DNA of 64,000 nt from Spartobacteria bacterium UBA695 (GTDB lineage: Bacteria; Verrucomicrobiota; Verrucomicrobiia; Chthoniobacterales; Chthoniobacteraceae). Position numbers and translations under genes: made by a program. Of this stretch, positions 1-7,731 are shown in pieces. Location: NCBI GenBank assembly GCA_002298145.1, contig DBMP01000006.1, forward strand, positions 248,001 to 312,000, given 5' to 3'. Under the pieces are notes generated by a model. It worked only from the letters and a program-made list of their open reading frames with translations. It was not told the DNA's origin and made no database searches. Numbering within the stretch: position 1 is the first letter of the stretch; each line of letters begins with the position of its first letter.

Positions 1-154
1 GCAGGGTGTCGTTGCGGCGAAGCTCGATTTGCGGATCGAGGGCGTCGAGTTCGGCGAGGGATTCTTCCCAGTAGGTATCGAAATCGTCCGGACGCGGATT
101 GATTCCGTTGTAGTTCCGGAGTTCGGGGAGCGGTTTGTCGAATGTAAGAGGCAT
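1..154 (-). CDS. CE7-type acetyl xylan esterase / cephalosporin-C deacetylase, N-terminal part
   Basis: The minus strand from the ATG at 154 encodes about 51 residues and runs off the left edge in an open frame. The N-terminus (MPLTFDKPLPELRNYNG, then NPRPDDFDTYWEESLAEL) has the look of carbohydrate esterase family 7, whose members begin with a short strand followed by a conserved NPRPxDFDxYW segment. Such enzymes remove acetyl groups from xylo-oligosaccharides in the cytoplasm. The Ser-His-Asp triad would lie outside the window, so activity cannot be judged. It lies downstream of kdgK on the same strand, but a terminator separates the two, so it is probably transcribed on its own. Only the N-terminus supports the family call. 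Confidence 0.6.
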   Translation of the reverse strand, partial: MPLTFDKPLPELRNYNGINPRPDDFDTYWEESLAELDALDPQIELRRNDTL

Positions 155-200
155 AGCGCTTTTATTTCCGATAAAGGCCGCCCTCTTCAAGAACGGAAAC

Positions 201-236
201 AAAAAAACACCCGGCACAGGTGAGCTATGCCGGGTG
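201..236 (-). terminator. Rho-independent terminator downstream of kdgK
   Basis: A perfect 9-bp inverted repeat (CACCCGGCA at 208-216, TGCCGGGTG at 228-236) encloses an 11-nt loop. On the minus strand it is followed by seven T residues (201-207). It sits about 30 bp after the kdgK stop codon. Confidence 0.85.
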
Positions 237-265
237 AGTTTTGTTGATCAATTCAACGAATTTTT

Positions 266-1282
266 TTATCGCTGGACGCGGCCACTGCCGTCGCCCTTGA
301 CCAGGGCTTCCACTTCCGCGAGCGTGGCGCGGTTGTAGTCGCCGGGAATGGTGTGCTTTAGCGCGCTGGCCGCGACGGCGAATTCGATGGCTTCCTGGGG
401 CGCGTCGCCGCGCAGGGAGGCGAAGATGAGGCCGCCGCCGAAGGAGTCGCCACCGCCGACGCGGTCGATGACGGTGAGGTCATATTTGCGGGAGAAGTAG
501 GCTTTCCCCTCGGTCCAGAGCATGGCGCTCCAGCCGTTGTGGCTGGCGGAGTAGGATTCGCGCAGGGTGATGGCGACTTTCTTGAAGCCGAAACGCTCGG
601 TAAGCTGCCGGGCGACGGACTCGTACTGCGCATGGTCGATCTTGCCGCTGGTGACTTCCGCGCCGTGGATGCCGAAGACGCTCTCGGCGTCCTCTTCGTT
701 GGCGATGCAGACGTCGACATACTGCATGAGGTTGCCCATGACTTTGCCGGCTTTTTCCTTGCTCCAGAGCTTCTTGCGGAAGTTGAGGTCGGTGCTGACG
801 GTCAGGCCGAGCTTCTTGGCGGCTTTGCTGGCTTCTTCAACGACCGCGGCGGCGCTGTCGGAGAGGGCCGGGGTGATGCCGGTCCAGTGGAACCACTTGG
901 CTCCGGCAAAGGCGGCTTCCCAGTTGACTTCGCCGGGCTGGATCTCGGAGATCGCGGAGTGGGCGCGGTCGTAGGTGACCTTGGAGGCGCGCTGGCTGGC
1001 ACCGGTTTCGAGAAAATAAATGCCGATGCGCTCGCCGCCACGGACGATGTGGCCGGTGCCCACGCCGATTCCGCGAAGTTCGTCAATGGCCCCCTGGCCC
1101 ATATCGTTCTTCGGGAGGCGGGTCACGAAGTCTGCGGTAAGGCCATAGTTGACCAGTGAGACGGCGACGTTGGCTTCGCCTCCGCCGAAAGTTTTTTCCA
1201 GTACGGGGGTTTGTGCAAAACGGAGGTAGCCCGGCGTGGCCAGGCGCATCATGATTTCACCAAATGTTACGACGTCAGACAT
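266..1282 (-). CDS. kdgK: 2-keto-3-deoxygluconate kinase (PfkB family)
   Basis: A PfkB-family sugar kinase of 338 residues. The N-terminal FGEIMMRL and the FGGGEANVAVSL segment are typical of KDG kinases, and the C-terminal DRVGGGDSFGGG is the PfkB signature 2 with the catalytic Asp. The enzyme phosphorylates 2-keto-3-deoxygluconate with ATP, feeding uronic acid breakdown into KDPG and the Entner-Doudoroff route. I chose the ATG at 1282, giving MSDVVTFGE, because family homology begins there; the frame stays open upstream to 1339, but those residues look non-homologous. No clear Shine-Dalgarno precedes the start. A structured leader with its own terminator (1384-1791) lies just upstream, so regulation by attenuation is plausible. 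A 2-keto-gluconate or fructose kinase is the alternative. Confidence 0.85.
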   Translation of the reverse strand: MSDVVTFGEIMMRLATPGYLRFAQTPVLEKTFGGGEANVAVSLVNYGLTADFVTRLPKNDMGQGAIDELRGIGVGTGHIVRGGERIGIYFLETGASQRASKVTYDRAHSAISEIQPGEVNWEAAFAGAKWFHWTGITPALSDSAAAVVEEASKAAKKLGLTVSTDLNFRKKLWSKEKAGKVMGNLMQYVDVCIANEEDAESVFGIHGAEVTSGKIDHAQYESVARQLTERFGFKKVAITLRESYSASHNGWSAMLWTEGKAYFSRKYDLTVIDRVGGGDSFGGGLIFASLRGDAPQEAIEFAVAASALKHTIPGDYNRATLAEVEALVKGDGSGRVQR

Positions 1283-1383
1283 AGAGGGGGGCAAGCATAG
1301 GATAGCGCCGCCGCGGTCCGCAAGGGGAATTGCGCGCAATTCCAGGGTAATATTCCGCAGCAGCGAGGGGCCTTTCGCGGGGG

Positions 1384-1434
1384 AAAAAAGAGGACACTCG
1401 GCGGCATTCGAGGGGTGCGGCCGCCGGTGTCCTC
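1384..1434 (-). terminator. Strong Rho-independent terminator in the kdgK leader
   Basis: GAGGACAC(T)CGGCGGC at 1390-1405 pairs with GCCGCCGGTGTCCTC at 1420-1434: fifteen base pairs with a single bulged T and a 14-nt loop. On the minus strand the stem is followed by six T residues (1384-1389). It lies about 100 bp upstream of the kdgK start and downstream of a series of hairpins, so it either ends a separate small RNA or acts as an attenuator for kdgK. Confidence 0.75.
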
Positions 1435-1791
1435 AGTCATGAGATTGCACACGCTTTGGAGAGGGAGAAATACGCGCGTGCAGTCTCAAAATCAGGCGCA
1501 GCGGTCGGAAGGGCTCCAGCCAACAACCTCTGAAAAACTGGAGCCCTCCCTTCCGCCCAGGCTAGGAACAAACCAAGGGGAACGTAGGATGTGCATCCAC
1601 GACGATCCCTGTCGACTCATACGCCAGGTCCATGCGCCACAACGGCCCGCTTCGTCCAGATACGGAGCGAACAAAAGATAAGCTGTCCCTGCCGCTTTCA
1701 TGGGGCAGGAGATTATCCATCAAAGCGGGCCTTGAAAATCAGGTAAGAGCGGCTCACCGGATGGAGTAAACCCTGACTGGTAAATTCCGGT
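1435..1791 (-). ncRNA. Candidate structured RNA or cis-regulatory leader upstream of kdgK
   Basis: About 350 bp without a convincing long gene holds at least four strong inverted repeats. (1) 1441-1454 with 1474-1487, 14 pairs with one G-U wobble and one mismatch. (2) 1507-1519 with 1538-1554, 13 pairs with a 4-nt bulge. (3) A nested set: 1644-1652 with 1723-1731 (9 pairs) enclosing 1677-1681 with 1713-1717 and 1688-1693 with 1704-1709. (4) 1756-1761 with 1786-1791. The stems alone do not give the strand; the T-tract of the terminator at 1384-1434 points to minus. I do not recognise it as tmRNA, RNase P, SRP RNA or 6S RNA. A 52-codon ORF (1562-1720, minus) lies inside, but its codon use is unremarkable, so I do not call it a gene. 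Confidence 0.4.
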
Positions 1792-1907
1792 AAAAGCTGG
1801 GGGTTTCTCAAGTGCAAGAGGCGCAATAAGTTATACCGTTTCTATAAACGAATTTGATTTTAGATGCCCCGCTTCTCTCCATAAGCCTCTATCCTGCGAG
1901 GACTGCT

Positions 1908-2153
1908 ATGAATTTATTCAGCCTGACCCATTTGAATGCGATCGCAAAGGACCTGCCCGATCCGAATCAGGCAGCACAGGCCGCAAGTGGTTACAATACG
2001 GTCATTCGGCTGCCCATTCGCGCCGACGATCTGCTGGAGCGCGATCTGGAGGATAACAGAAACGCTTACGTGGAGTTCGAGCTAATGATGATCAAAGACC
2101 CGAAAGGCATGACCCGCCCGCGCTGGGTGCTGCGAGGCTTGGTCGCAATGTAG
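1908..2153 (+). CDS. Small hypothetical protein (81 aa)
   Basis: I do not recognise this protein. It is 81 residues, begins MNLFSLTHLNAIAKDL, has an acidic middle (DDLLERDLED) and ends PRWVLRGLVAM. It is neither a membrane protein nor a secreted one by inspection. I chose the ATG at 1908 because GAGG lies 7 nt upstream; the open frame extends further upstream to 1854 without a comparable site. The pattern of charged helices with an amphipathic N-terminus suggests a folded cytosolic protein. Two small GC-rich hairpins (about 2160-2190 and 2193-2212) follow the stop but lack a T-tract. It stands alone between the kdgK leader and the glycosyltransferase gene, and its link to either is unknown. 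Confidence 0.5.
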   Translation: MNLFSLTHLNAIAKDLPDPNQAAQAASGYNTVIRLPIRADDLLERDLEDNRNAYVEFELMMIKDPKGMTRPRWVLRGLVAM

Positions 2154-2299
2154 ACAGGGTGCCCCGCTCCCCCAAGAGGGCGGGCACACGGGGTAGGGTT
2201 ACACCCCATAGACGAGGTATGGCTGAAGGCGAATACTGGTCGGCCATCGAGAAACGATATTCATTGTGCTAAACCTCATCAATCCTTGCCTTTCCGCCT

Positions 2300-4558
2300 A
2301 TGGGAACACCCCTTAACACTAAACATATTGCCTTTCTCGGCGACTACGTACCCCGCCGGTGTGGCATTGCTACGTTCACGGCCGATATCTGCGAAGCCAT
2401 CGCGACGGAGTTCCCGCAAGCCGAGTGCATCGTCGGCTCGGTGAATGACCGCCCGGAGGGCTACGATTATCCCGAACGCGTGCGCTTCGAAATTGCCGAG
2501 CAGGAAATTGATTCCTACCATCGCGCGGCGGAATTCCTGAACATCAATAATGTGGAGGTCGTCTCGCTGCAACACGAGTTCGGCATCTACGGCGGCCCGG
2601 TCGGCAGCCATATCGTGGAGTTCCTGCGCAATGTGAAGATGCCCGTGGTAACGACGCTGCATACCGTCCTGCGCGATCCCTCCGAAGAGCAGCGCGCGGT
2701 GATGAAGCAACTCGACGCCCTTTCCCAACGCTTCATCGTCATGGCCGAGCGCGGGAAGAACATGCTGGAGACGATTTACTCGATATCACCTGATAAGATC
2801 GACCTCATCCCGCACGGGGTGATCGACATGCCGTTTATCGACTCGAATTTCTTCAAGGATCTCTTTCACGTGGAGGGCAAGACGGTGCTGCTCACCTTTG
2901 GTCTGCTTTCGCCGAACAAGGGCATCGAGTACGTCATCAATGCCATGCCTGCGATTCTCCAGGCGCACCCGGACGTTGTTTATATCATCCTGGGGGCCTC
3001 GCACCCAAATTTGCTGGCATCGGAGGGCGAGGCGTACCGCGAACGGCTGGAGAAACTGGCCGTGGATCGCGGCGTGGCGGATCATGTGATTTTCCATAAC
3101 CGCTTCGTGGATTTGGATGAACTAAAGGAGTTCATCGGCGCGGCGGATATCTACATCACGCCTTACCTCAATGAAGCGCAGATCACCTCGGGAACGCTGG
3201 CCTATACCTTTGGGGCCGGGAAAGCGCTGATCTCCACGCCGTATTGGCATGCGCAGGAGCTCCTCGCGCACGAACGCGGCATCCTGGTCCCCTTTGCCAA
3301 TGAGCAAGCCATTGCCGACGGCGTGAACTTCTTCCTCGCCAACCCGACCCAGATGACCGCGATGCGCAAGCGGGCCTGGAAGGCGGGCCGAGAAATGATC
3401 TGGCCTGTGGTGGCGCGGCGCTACATGGAGAGTTTCGAGCGGGCTCGGGCGAGCTTAAGCGCGCCTTGCGTCGAACGGATCGCCGAGCGAAAACCGGGGA
3501 ATTCGAATTACCCGATCCCTCCCCTGAAGCTCGATCATCTCATCAAGATGAGCGACCACACGGGCATCTTTCAGCACGCCATATACAACGTGCCGAACTA
3601 CCACGAAGCCTACTGCACGGACGACAACGCCCGCGCCTATATTTTCACCGTTCTGATGCAGGAAAATACCGGCTACCCGCCGCAACTGGATCGGCTGGCC
3701 AGCAGCTATCTCGCTTTTCTTTGGTATGCCTTTGACGCGAACACCTGCCGGTTTCGCAATTTCATGAGCCACCAGCGGCAATGGCTGGAACTCCACGGCT
3801 CGGAGGACAGCCACGCACGGGCACTATGGGCCGCGGGAACGGCCCTGGGGCGTTCGCACAATGACGGCCACCGCAGCCTCTGCGGGCTTTTGTTCCAACG
3901 GGGCCTGCCGCCGGTTGCCCGCTTCGCCTCCCCTCGGGCGTGGGCCTTCTCGCTGATCGCGATTCATGAATACTTGCGAACGTTTGCCGGGGATCGCTTG
4001 GTCAACCAGATGCGCGAGGTGTTGATGAACCGGCTGGCCGATCTCTACCGGGCGAATTCGGCGCCGGACTGGCAGTGGTTCGAGCGGATTGTCACCTATG
4101 ACAATGCCAAGCTTTCCCACGCCTTGATCCTCAGCGGGCATTGGACCGGGAAGCCGGAAATCCTCGACATCGGCCTCGCCTCGTTGCGCTGGTTGCTGGC
4201 GGAACAGACGGCGGAGGACGGCCACTTTGCGCCGGTCGGCTGTAACGGCTTTTGGGTGCGCGGAAGCGATAAAGCCCGCTTTGATCAGCAGCCCTTGGAG
4301 GCTTACGCAATGGTGTCGGCCTGTCTGGAGGCTTATTCCGTCACACAAGATACGTTTTGGAGCACGGCAGCCCGCCGCTGTTTCGAGTGGTTTCTCGGAC
4401 GCAATGATCTGGGGCTGCCGCTCTACGATAGCACGACCGGAGGATGCCGGGACGCGCTCCTACAAGATCACCTCAACCAAAACCAAGGCGCGGAATCGAG
4501 CCTCGCCTATTATCTTTCATTTGCAGAAATCACCGCGCCCCGGAAACGCGGAAAATGA
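2300..4558 (+). CDS. GT4-family glycosyltransferase fused to a C-terminal helical (alpha/alpha-toroid-like) domain
   Basis: 752 residues in two parts. Residues 1 to about 400 form a GT-B glycosyltransferase of family 4: an N-terminal GDYVPRRCGIATFT donor or acceptor loop, LIPHGVIDMPF, the GLLSPNKGIEYVI strand-loop of the nucleotide-sugar domain, and an EAQITSGTLAYTFGAGKALIS segment in place of the usual EX7E region. From about 410 to the end is a second domain rich in Trp, Tyr and Asp (DNARAYIFTVLMQ, SEDSHARALWAAG), which resembles an alpha/alpha-toroid of glycan-processing enzymes. The next gene, 15 bp away, is a GH130 phosphorylase, so the pair likely builds or recycles a mannose-containing glycan (inference). 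Donor and product cannot be read from sequence. No clear Shine-Dalgarno precedes the ATG. Confidence 0.75.
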   Translation: MGTPLNTKHIAFLGDYVPRRCGIATFTADICEAIATEFPQAECIVGSVNDRPEGYDYPERVRFEIAEQEIDSYHRAAEFLNINNVEVVSLQHEFGIYGGPVGSHIVEFLRNVKMPVVTTLHTVLRDPSEEQRAVMKQLDALSQRFIVMAERGKNMLETIYSISPDKIDLIPHGVIDMPFIDSNFFKDLFHVEGKTVLLTFGLLSPNKGIEYVINAMPAILQAHPDVVYIILGASHPNLLASEGEAYRERLEKLAVDRGVADHVIFHNRFVDLDELKEFIGAADIYITPYLNEAQITSGTLAYTFGAGKALISTPYWHAQELLAHERGILVPFANEQAIADGVNFFLANPTQMTAMRKRAWKAGREMIWPVVARRYMESFERARASLSAPCVERIAERKPGNSNYPIPPLKLDHLIKMSDHTGIFQHAIYNVPNYHEAYCTDDNARAYIFTVLMQENTGYPPQLDRLASSYLAFLWYAFDANTCRFRNFMSHQRQWLELHGSEDSHARALWAAGTALGRSHNDGHRSLCGLLFQRGLPPVARFASPRAWAFSLIAIHEYLRTFAGDRLVNQMREVLMNRLADLYRANSAPDWQWFERIVTYDNAKLSHALILSGHWTGKPEILDIGLASLRWLLAEQTAEDGHFAPVGCNGFWVRGSDKARFDQQPLEAYAMVSACLEAYSVTQDTFWSTAARRCFEWFLGRNDLGLPLYDSTTGGCRDALLQDHLNQNQGAESSLAYYLSFAEITAPRKRGK

Positions 4559-4573
4559 CGCCCTCTCACCACC

Positions 4574-6034
4574 ATGCATAGCCTGAATATCCAGCCCACC
4601 GGCGTCATTCTCCGAGCCAACAGCGCACGAGTACTCATCCGGCCTTTCATTCCCACTAACCCCGCGAAGATCGTAAATATCATCGGGCGGGCGCTCGCCC
4701 TTACGGAAGCCGAAACCGAGGCGGAGCTGGTGACCTTGATGGCGGATTTCGCCAAACGGCATTTGGATATTCAGACGCATTGGCGGAATATCTTCGAGCG
4801 CGTGAAGGAGCACATCTTCAGCAGTCGACCGCTCTCCGAGGCTCGCCAGCTCTACATCGGCGCGCTGTTCTCGGGCGAGTATGCCCTGGAATCCGCCGCC
4901 CTATTTAATCCATCACTGGTAGCCCACCCGGACCAGAGCGGGCTGGCGGAGGGGGAGCTGCGCTTCATTTTGAGCCTGCGGGCCACCGGCGAGGGGCACA
5001 TCTCGTCGATCGAGTTTCGCACCGGCATCATTCGCTCTGATTACTCGGTAGCACTGGAGGAACCCTCGCGTTTCGTCACCGCGCCCACGGTCAATCCGAA
5101 CCCGACTTACCGCAAAACGATCTTTTTTGACAAGCTCATGGAGATGGGGTTCGAGAACGAATGGTCCAGCCTGGTCATGGAGTCGCTGGGGGATAGCTTT
5201 GCGCTCAGCGACCTGGAAGGGGCCATGCAACACGCCAGCCATGGAAAGGGGCACTTACCACGGGAAGAGCAGCGGACGCTGGAGTGCGTGCGCTGGCTGG
5301 CTGAGTCGAACTACGGCATTGATTTCGACCCTTCCCTAGCCGTCTCCGAGCGCATCATTTTCCCAGTCTCGGCCAATGAAAGCAACGGGATGGAAGATGC
5401 CCGCTTTGTCCGGTTTGTTGAAGACGATGGGCGTGTTATTTACTACGCTACCTATACCGCCTACAACGGCCATGCCATTTTGCCACAGCTCCTGGAAACC
5501 ACGGATTTCCTTCACTTCCGCGCCCTCACGCTCAACGGGCGCGCGGTGCAAAACAAAGGCATGGCGCTTTTCCCCCGCCGCATTGACGGGCGCTACGCCA
5601 TGATCTCCCGCCAGGACAACGAGAATCTCTTTCTCATGTTCTCCGACAACCCCCACTTTTGGAGCGATCCCAAATTGCTGCGCCAGCCGGGGGAATCATG
5701 GGAATCGGTCAAAATCGGCAACTGCGGCTCGCCCATCGAAACGGAGGCTGGCTGGCTAGTCCTGACCCACGGCGTGGGGCCGATGCGCAAATACTGCATC
5801 GGCGCAATGCTGCTGGATCTCAACGATCCCTCGCGGGTGATCAGCCACCTTGCCCAGCCGCTCTTAAGCCCCCGGGAGGACGAGCGCGAGGGCTACGTGC
5901 CCAATGTGGTCTATACCTGCGGCGGGTTGGTTCATAGCGGACGGCTTTTCCTGCCCTATGGGTATTCCGACACGACGACGACTATCGTGACGCTGGAACT
6001 CGACAGCTTGCTGGACGCGCTCGGCGCCCCTTGA
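4574..6034 (+). CDS. GH130 family glycoside phosphorylase (mannoside-type)
   Basis: 486 residues. Family GH130 enzymes are five-bladed beta-propellers that phosphorolyse or hydrolyse beta-mannosides. The segment GMEDARFVRF carries the conserved acidic motif of the active site, and the blade-like repeats VIYYATYTAYNG, KGMALFPRRIDGRYAM, KIGNCGSPIETEAGWLVLTHG and GRLFLPYGYSDT follow in the expected order. The first 150 residues or so are extra, as in longer GH130 subfamilies. It is cytoplasmic (no signal peptide) and starts 15 bp after the glycosyltransferase, so the two are almost certainly co-transcribed and perhaps translationally coupled. A phosphorylase would release mannose-1-phosphate without spending ATP. 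Linkage specificity is not predictable here. The gene converges on the response regulator at 6065. Confidence 0.8.
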   Translation: MHSLNIQPTGVILRANSARVLIRPFIPTNPAKIVNIIGRALALTEAETEAELVTLMADFAKRHLDIQTHWRNIFERVKEHIFSSRPLSEARQLYIGALFSGEYALESAALFNPSLVAHPDQSGLAEGELRFILSLRATGEGHISSIEFRTGIIRSDYSVALEEPSRFVTAPTVNPNPTYRKTIFFDKLMEMGFENEWSSLVMESLGDSFALSDLEGAMQHASHGKGHLPREEQRTLECVRWLAESNYGIDFDPSLAVSERIIFPVSANESNGMEDARFVRFVEDDGRVIYYATYTAYNGHAILPQLLETTDFLHFRALTLNGRAVQNKGMALFPRRIDGRYAMISRQDNENLFLMFSDNPHFWSDPKLLRQPGESWESVKIGNCGSPIETEAGWLVLTHGVGPMRKYCIGAMLLDLNDPSRVISHLAQPLLSPREDEREGYVPNVVYTCGGLVHSGRLFLPYGYSDTTTTIVTLELDSLLDALGAP

Positions 6035-6064
6035 AATCGCCGGGATGCGCGGCCGCCGCGGCCA

Positions 6065-6751
6065 TCACACAATAGTCAACTGGACGCTGCTTTCGACGAT
6101 TCCCACCGCGATGGCGTAACGGGTCAGGCTGGCGATGTCGTGGATATCCAGTTTGCCCATGAGCGCCTGCCGGTGTTTTTCGACCGTCTTGGTGCTGATG
6201 CCTAGTTCCGATGCGGTTTCCTTGTTGGCCTTGCCTTCGGCAATCAGTTGGAGCACCTCCACTTCGCGCGAGGTCAGCTGGTGGCCTTTCTTGCCAAACA
6301 TTCCCTTGCGATCCAGCGACCGCGGGTGAAGGCTTTCCAGACGCCGGGCAATCGTGGGGCTAAAAAACGTCTTTCCCTTTTGGATTTCCCGAATCGCCCG
6401 GCACACGTCGCGGGCAGAGGTTTGCTTGACTAAAAATCCCACCGCTCCCGCATCGACCGCGCTCTGGACATACGCTTCATCGCTATGCGCGGAGAGGATG
6501 AGCACTTTGGCGGCCGGGCGCGCTTTGAGAATCTGGCGGGTAGCCTCCAGGCCGTTGAGCCGCGGCATCGCGATGTCCATGACGATGACGGCGGGAAGAA
6601 GTTGCCGGGCGAGCTTCACCGCCTGGCGACCGTCTTGCGCCTGGCCTACGACTTCGATATCCCCTTCCGCATTCAAGAGCGAACAGAGCCCCTCGCGCAC
6701 AACCATGTGGTCTTCGGCAAGCAGGACCTTAATATGATTGGGTATGTTCAT
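6065..6751 (-). CDS. NarL/LuxR-type response regulator
   Basis: 228 residues: a receiver domain at about 8-125 and a LuxR-type helix-turn-helix at about 160-220. The acidic pocket residues E13 and D14 and the phospho-acceptor D59 (VIVMDIAMPRLNG) are present, as is the conserved Lys in GFLVKQ. The DNA-binding part reads LTSREVEVLQLIAEGKANKETASELGISTKTVEKH, a textbook LuxR helix-turn-helix (shown here in pieces: LTSREVEVLQLIAEG, then ISTKTVEKH). It should regulate transcription after phosphorylation by the kinase encoded just upstream. The two genes overlap by 4 bp in an ATGA arrangement (6748-6751), which implies translational coupling. Targets are unknown. Confidence 0.9.
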   Translation of the reverse strand: MNIPNHIKVLLAEDHMVVREGLCSLLNAEGDIEVVGQAQDGRQAVKLARQLLPAVIVMDIAMPRLNGLEATRQILKARPAAKVLILSAHSDEAYVQSAVDAGAVGFLVKQTSARDVCRAIREIQKGKTFFSPTIARRLESLHPRSLDRKGMFGKKGHQLTSREVEVLQLIAEGKANKETASELGISTKTVEKHRQALMGKLDIHDIASLTRYAIAVGIVESSVQLTIV

Positions 6752-7548
6752 ACCGGGGGATGATTTCTGGCGCGGGCGAAGGGAATCCGGGCCCGGAGGG
6801 TCGTGCCCGCGCCCGGGGCGGACTCGATCCCGAAGGTCCCGCCGACCATTTCAACGCGTTCTCTCATGCCGATGAGCCCCAACCGTTTGTTCCTTTTGCC
6901 AAAGAGCACGCGCTCGACCTTGAAGGATTTTCCGTCATCATGGATCTCCATGCAAACCGCGCCCGCACGTTTCTTGATCGTCACCTCCACGCACGTTGCC
7001 TTGGCGTGTTGCGCGACGTTGGTCAGCGCCGCTTGGGCGACGCGGTAAAGGACGGTGCGCTTGGTGCTCTCCATTTTTTCCACCGCCGCGAAGACCGTCA
7101 AGTGAATGTGAATACCGGTCCGTTCCGTAAAGTCTTTCATGTAGGAATGGAGGGCGGGGATCAGCCCCAGATCGTCCAATACCGTGGGGCGCAGTTTGCG
7201 GGCGAATTGATGGACGATATCGAGGGACTCTTCCACGAGCCGCTGGGCGCTGGCGATTTTGGCGTCCAGGCTTTTGGGGTCGAGGAGGGCCTCCTTTTTC
7301 AGCAGATCCAGGCGTAGGTTGATCCCCGTCAACGTCTGGGCGATGACATCGTGCAGATCGCGGCTAATGCGCTTGCGCTCTTCTTCCTGTGCCATGAGCA
7401 CCTGGCGAGAAAGATCCCGCAGCTGATCCTGCATGATGCGCGAGCGCACCGCCTGCGAAACAGGTTCGTCCCTCCCGGTCCTTTTCTTGGCCCGAGCGCG
7501 TAAATCATTCGCCCCGCTGGAAGACTTGCAGGCTGGTTTTTTTGTCAT
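6748..7548 (-). CDS. Cytosolic sensor histidine kinase (HisKA_3 / NarX type)
   Basis: About 266 residues. There is no membrane segment and no PAS domain; the N-terminus of about 40 residues is basic (RARAKKRTGRDE) and then enters a dimerisation helix. The phospho-acceptor is H66 in ERKRISRDLHDVIAQ, the NarL-family H-box, and the C-terminal HATPase shows VEVTIKKRAGAVCMEIHDDG (an atypical HDDGK instead of DNGxG) and RLGLIGMRERVEMVGG. It should phosphorylate the adjacent response regulator. I chose ATG 7548, with GAGGGGGG about 10 nt upstream, over the GTG at 7554. A soluble kinase must sense an internal signal, which cannot be named. The gene is divergent from the radical SAM gene at 7732. Confidence 0.85.
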   Translation of the reverse strand: MTKKPACKSSSGANDLRARAKKRTGRDEPVSQAVRSRIMQDQLRDLSRQVLMAQEEERKRISRDLHDVIAQTLTGINLRLDLLKKEALLDPKSLDAKIASAQRLVEESLDIVHQFARKLRPTVLDDLGLIPALHSYMKDFTERTGIHIHLTVFAAVEKMESTKRTVLYRVAQAALTNVAQHAKATCVEVTIKKRAGAVCMEIHDDGKSFKVERVLFGKRNKRLGLIGMRERVEMVGGTFGIESAPGAGTTLRARIPFARARNHPPV

Positions 7549-7731
7549 ATCCACACCCCCCTCACGCTACCCGGACGGCGTTCTGACCGGAACAAACTTG
7601 CCGCTTCCGTAGTGTGATCCGGGTTCCGGCAAGGTCAAGCAGCATCACGGGTTTTTCAGGGGAACAAGGCGACCCGATTGGGGTAAACACCCCATTGTGC
7701 GCGGACGATTTCTGGCCATAATGAATGCCTA

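Noticed and set aside
1562..1720. 52-codon minus-strand ORF inside the kdgK leader
   Set aside because: ATG and stop are in frame, but codon use is not biased, no strong ribosome site is present, and the region is dominated by RNA stems. Kept only as an alternative in the leader finding.
1441..1791. Possibility that the structured region is 6S RNA, tmRNA, RNase P or SRP RNA
   Set aside because: None of the conserved cores (e.g. tmRNA T-arm with CCA end, RNase P P4 strings, the SRP GGAAGC loop) could be found on either strand.
2160..2212. Two GC-rich hairpins downstream of the small gene as a terminator
   Set aside because: Stems are short or bulged and not followed by a T-tract on the plus strand.
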